5,963 nt of DNA from contig JAEENF010000115.1 in assembly GCA_016283605.1 (NCBI GenBank), positions 1-5,963 of the forward strand, written 5' to 3'. The DNA is from Prevotella sp. (GTDB lineage Bacteria > Bacteroidota > Bacteroidia > Bacteroidales > Bacteroidaceae). The translations under genes and the position numbers were made by a program. Shown one piece after another: positions 5,884 to 5,963 of this stretch. Numbering within the stretch: the first letter of the stretch is position 1; the number at the start of each line of letters is the position of its first letter. The notes beneath the pieces were generated by a model. The model worked only from the letters and a program-made list of their open reading frames with translations, searched no databases and was not told the origin of the DNA.

Positions 5884-5925
5884 AAATTGCACAAAAAGAT
5901 GCACATTTGTGCAATTTTGTGCATC
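5884..5925. repeat. Interlocked inverted repeats with four TGTGCA half-sites
   Basis: Arm A is AAATTGCACAAA (5884-5895), with its perfect inverse TTTGTGCAATTT at 5906-5917. Arm B is GATGCACA (5898-5905), with its perfect inverse TGTGCATC at 5918-5925. The order is A-B-A'-B', so the two pairs interlock. The centre TGCACA-TT-TGTGCA (5900-5913) is a third palindrome. The rightward half-sites TTGTGCA (5907-5913 and 5917-5923) are exactly 10 bases apart, one helical turn. The cluster lies about 57-98 bases upstream of the -7 box of the FadL-like gene. Confidence 0.8.
5893..5925 (-). terminator. Possible terminator of the upstream minus-strand gene
   Basis: Read on the minus strand, GATGCACA (5925-5918) pairs with TGTGCATC (5905-5898) as an 8-bp stem with a 12-base loop, directly followed by TTTTT (5897-5893). 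The first stem base overlaps the TGA stop of the partial gene at 5924-5926. The large loop and A/T-rich stem make it modest. The 12-bp A:A' stem of the same repeat cluster would compete with it. Confidence 0.4.
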
Positions 5926-5963
5926 ATTTCTTCAGTTCCGGGTAGCTGACACGGGTGTGGTAG
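5924..5963 (-). CDS. C-terminal fragment of an unidentified upstream gene
   Basis: On the minus strand, the frame ending in TGA at 5926-5924 reads ...YHTRVSYPELKK. Twelve codons and one further base are visible before the window edge. The composition looks like an ordinary protein C-terminus, and a possible terminator hairpin follows directly. The other two minus-strand frames stop later (22 codons, after running through the repeat cluster) or earlier with less plausible content. The fragment is too short to name a product. If real, this gene lies in the same orientation as the FadL-like gene, 132 bases upstream of it. Confidence 0.42.
   Translation of the reverse strand, partial: YHTRVSYPELKK

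Noticed and set aside
5884..5925. Repeat cluster considered as a known riboswitch or a replication origin iteron array.
   Set aside because: No conserved riboswitch core is recognisable, it lies beyond the FadL-like promoter rather than in its leader, and only four half-sites are present with no origin-linked gene nearby.

Overview
The window looks like a chromosomal segment from a Bacteroidales bacterium, most likely Prevotella or a close relative. Four things support this. There is a GldN/PorN-type type IX secretion gene. The -7 boxes are of the Bacteroidetes form TAnnTTTG (TATCTTTG, TACCTTTG, TACCTTTG). The main starts have A/T-rich leaders without a well-placed Shine-Dalgarno sequence. 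One lipoprotein carries an acidic surface-export-like signal after its cysteine (C-S-K-D-D-D). The genus is inferred from protein style, not from a marker gene.

Layout: (1) Positions 1-738 (+) are the 3' part of gldN; its 5' end lies outside the window. It is closed by a perfect 12-bp hairpin terminator (753-782). (2) A -7 promoter box begins two bases after that terminator and drives an apparent two-gene unit: a small outer-membrane beta-barrel protein (820-1431) and, after only 6 bp, priA (1438-3663), the primosome/replication-restart helicase, which starts with TTG. (3) A textbook TTTG-N20-TAnnTTTG promoter (3671-3702) drives a small lipoprotein of unknown function (3736-4254). (4) A hairpin at 4273-4301 sits between converging genes and probably terminates both. 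(5) On the minus strand, 4310-5791 encodes a full-length OmpP1/FadL-family outer-membrane transporter with its own promoter. (6) Beyond it, a dense cluster of interlocked inverted repeats (5884-5925) abuts, and slightly overlaps, what looks like the last 12 codons of another minus-strand gene.

Three of the five main products (beta-barrel, lipoprotein, FadL-like porin) are cell-envelope proteins, and GldN belongs to the periplasmic/outer-membrane part of the secretion machinery. PriA is the only clear cytoplasmic DNA-metabolism gene. Nothing shows that these genes form one functional system; they look like neighbouring housekeeping and envelope units.

No mobile element, tRNA, rRNA or CRISPR array was seen, and I do not see a clearly novel multi-gene system. 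The items most worth a second look are the interlocked inverted repeats upstream of the FadL-like gene, and a GTCAACT-type heptanucleotide tandem repeat inside priA whose 13-base core recurs inside the FadL-like gene.
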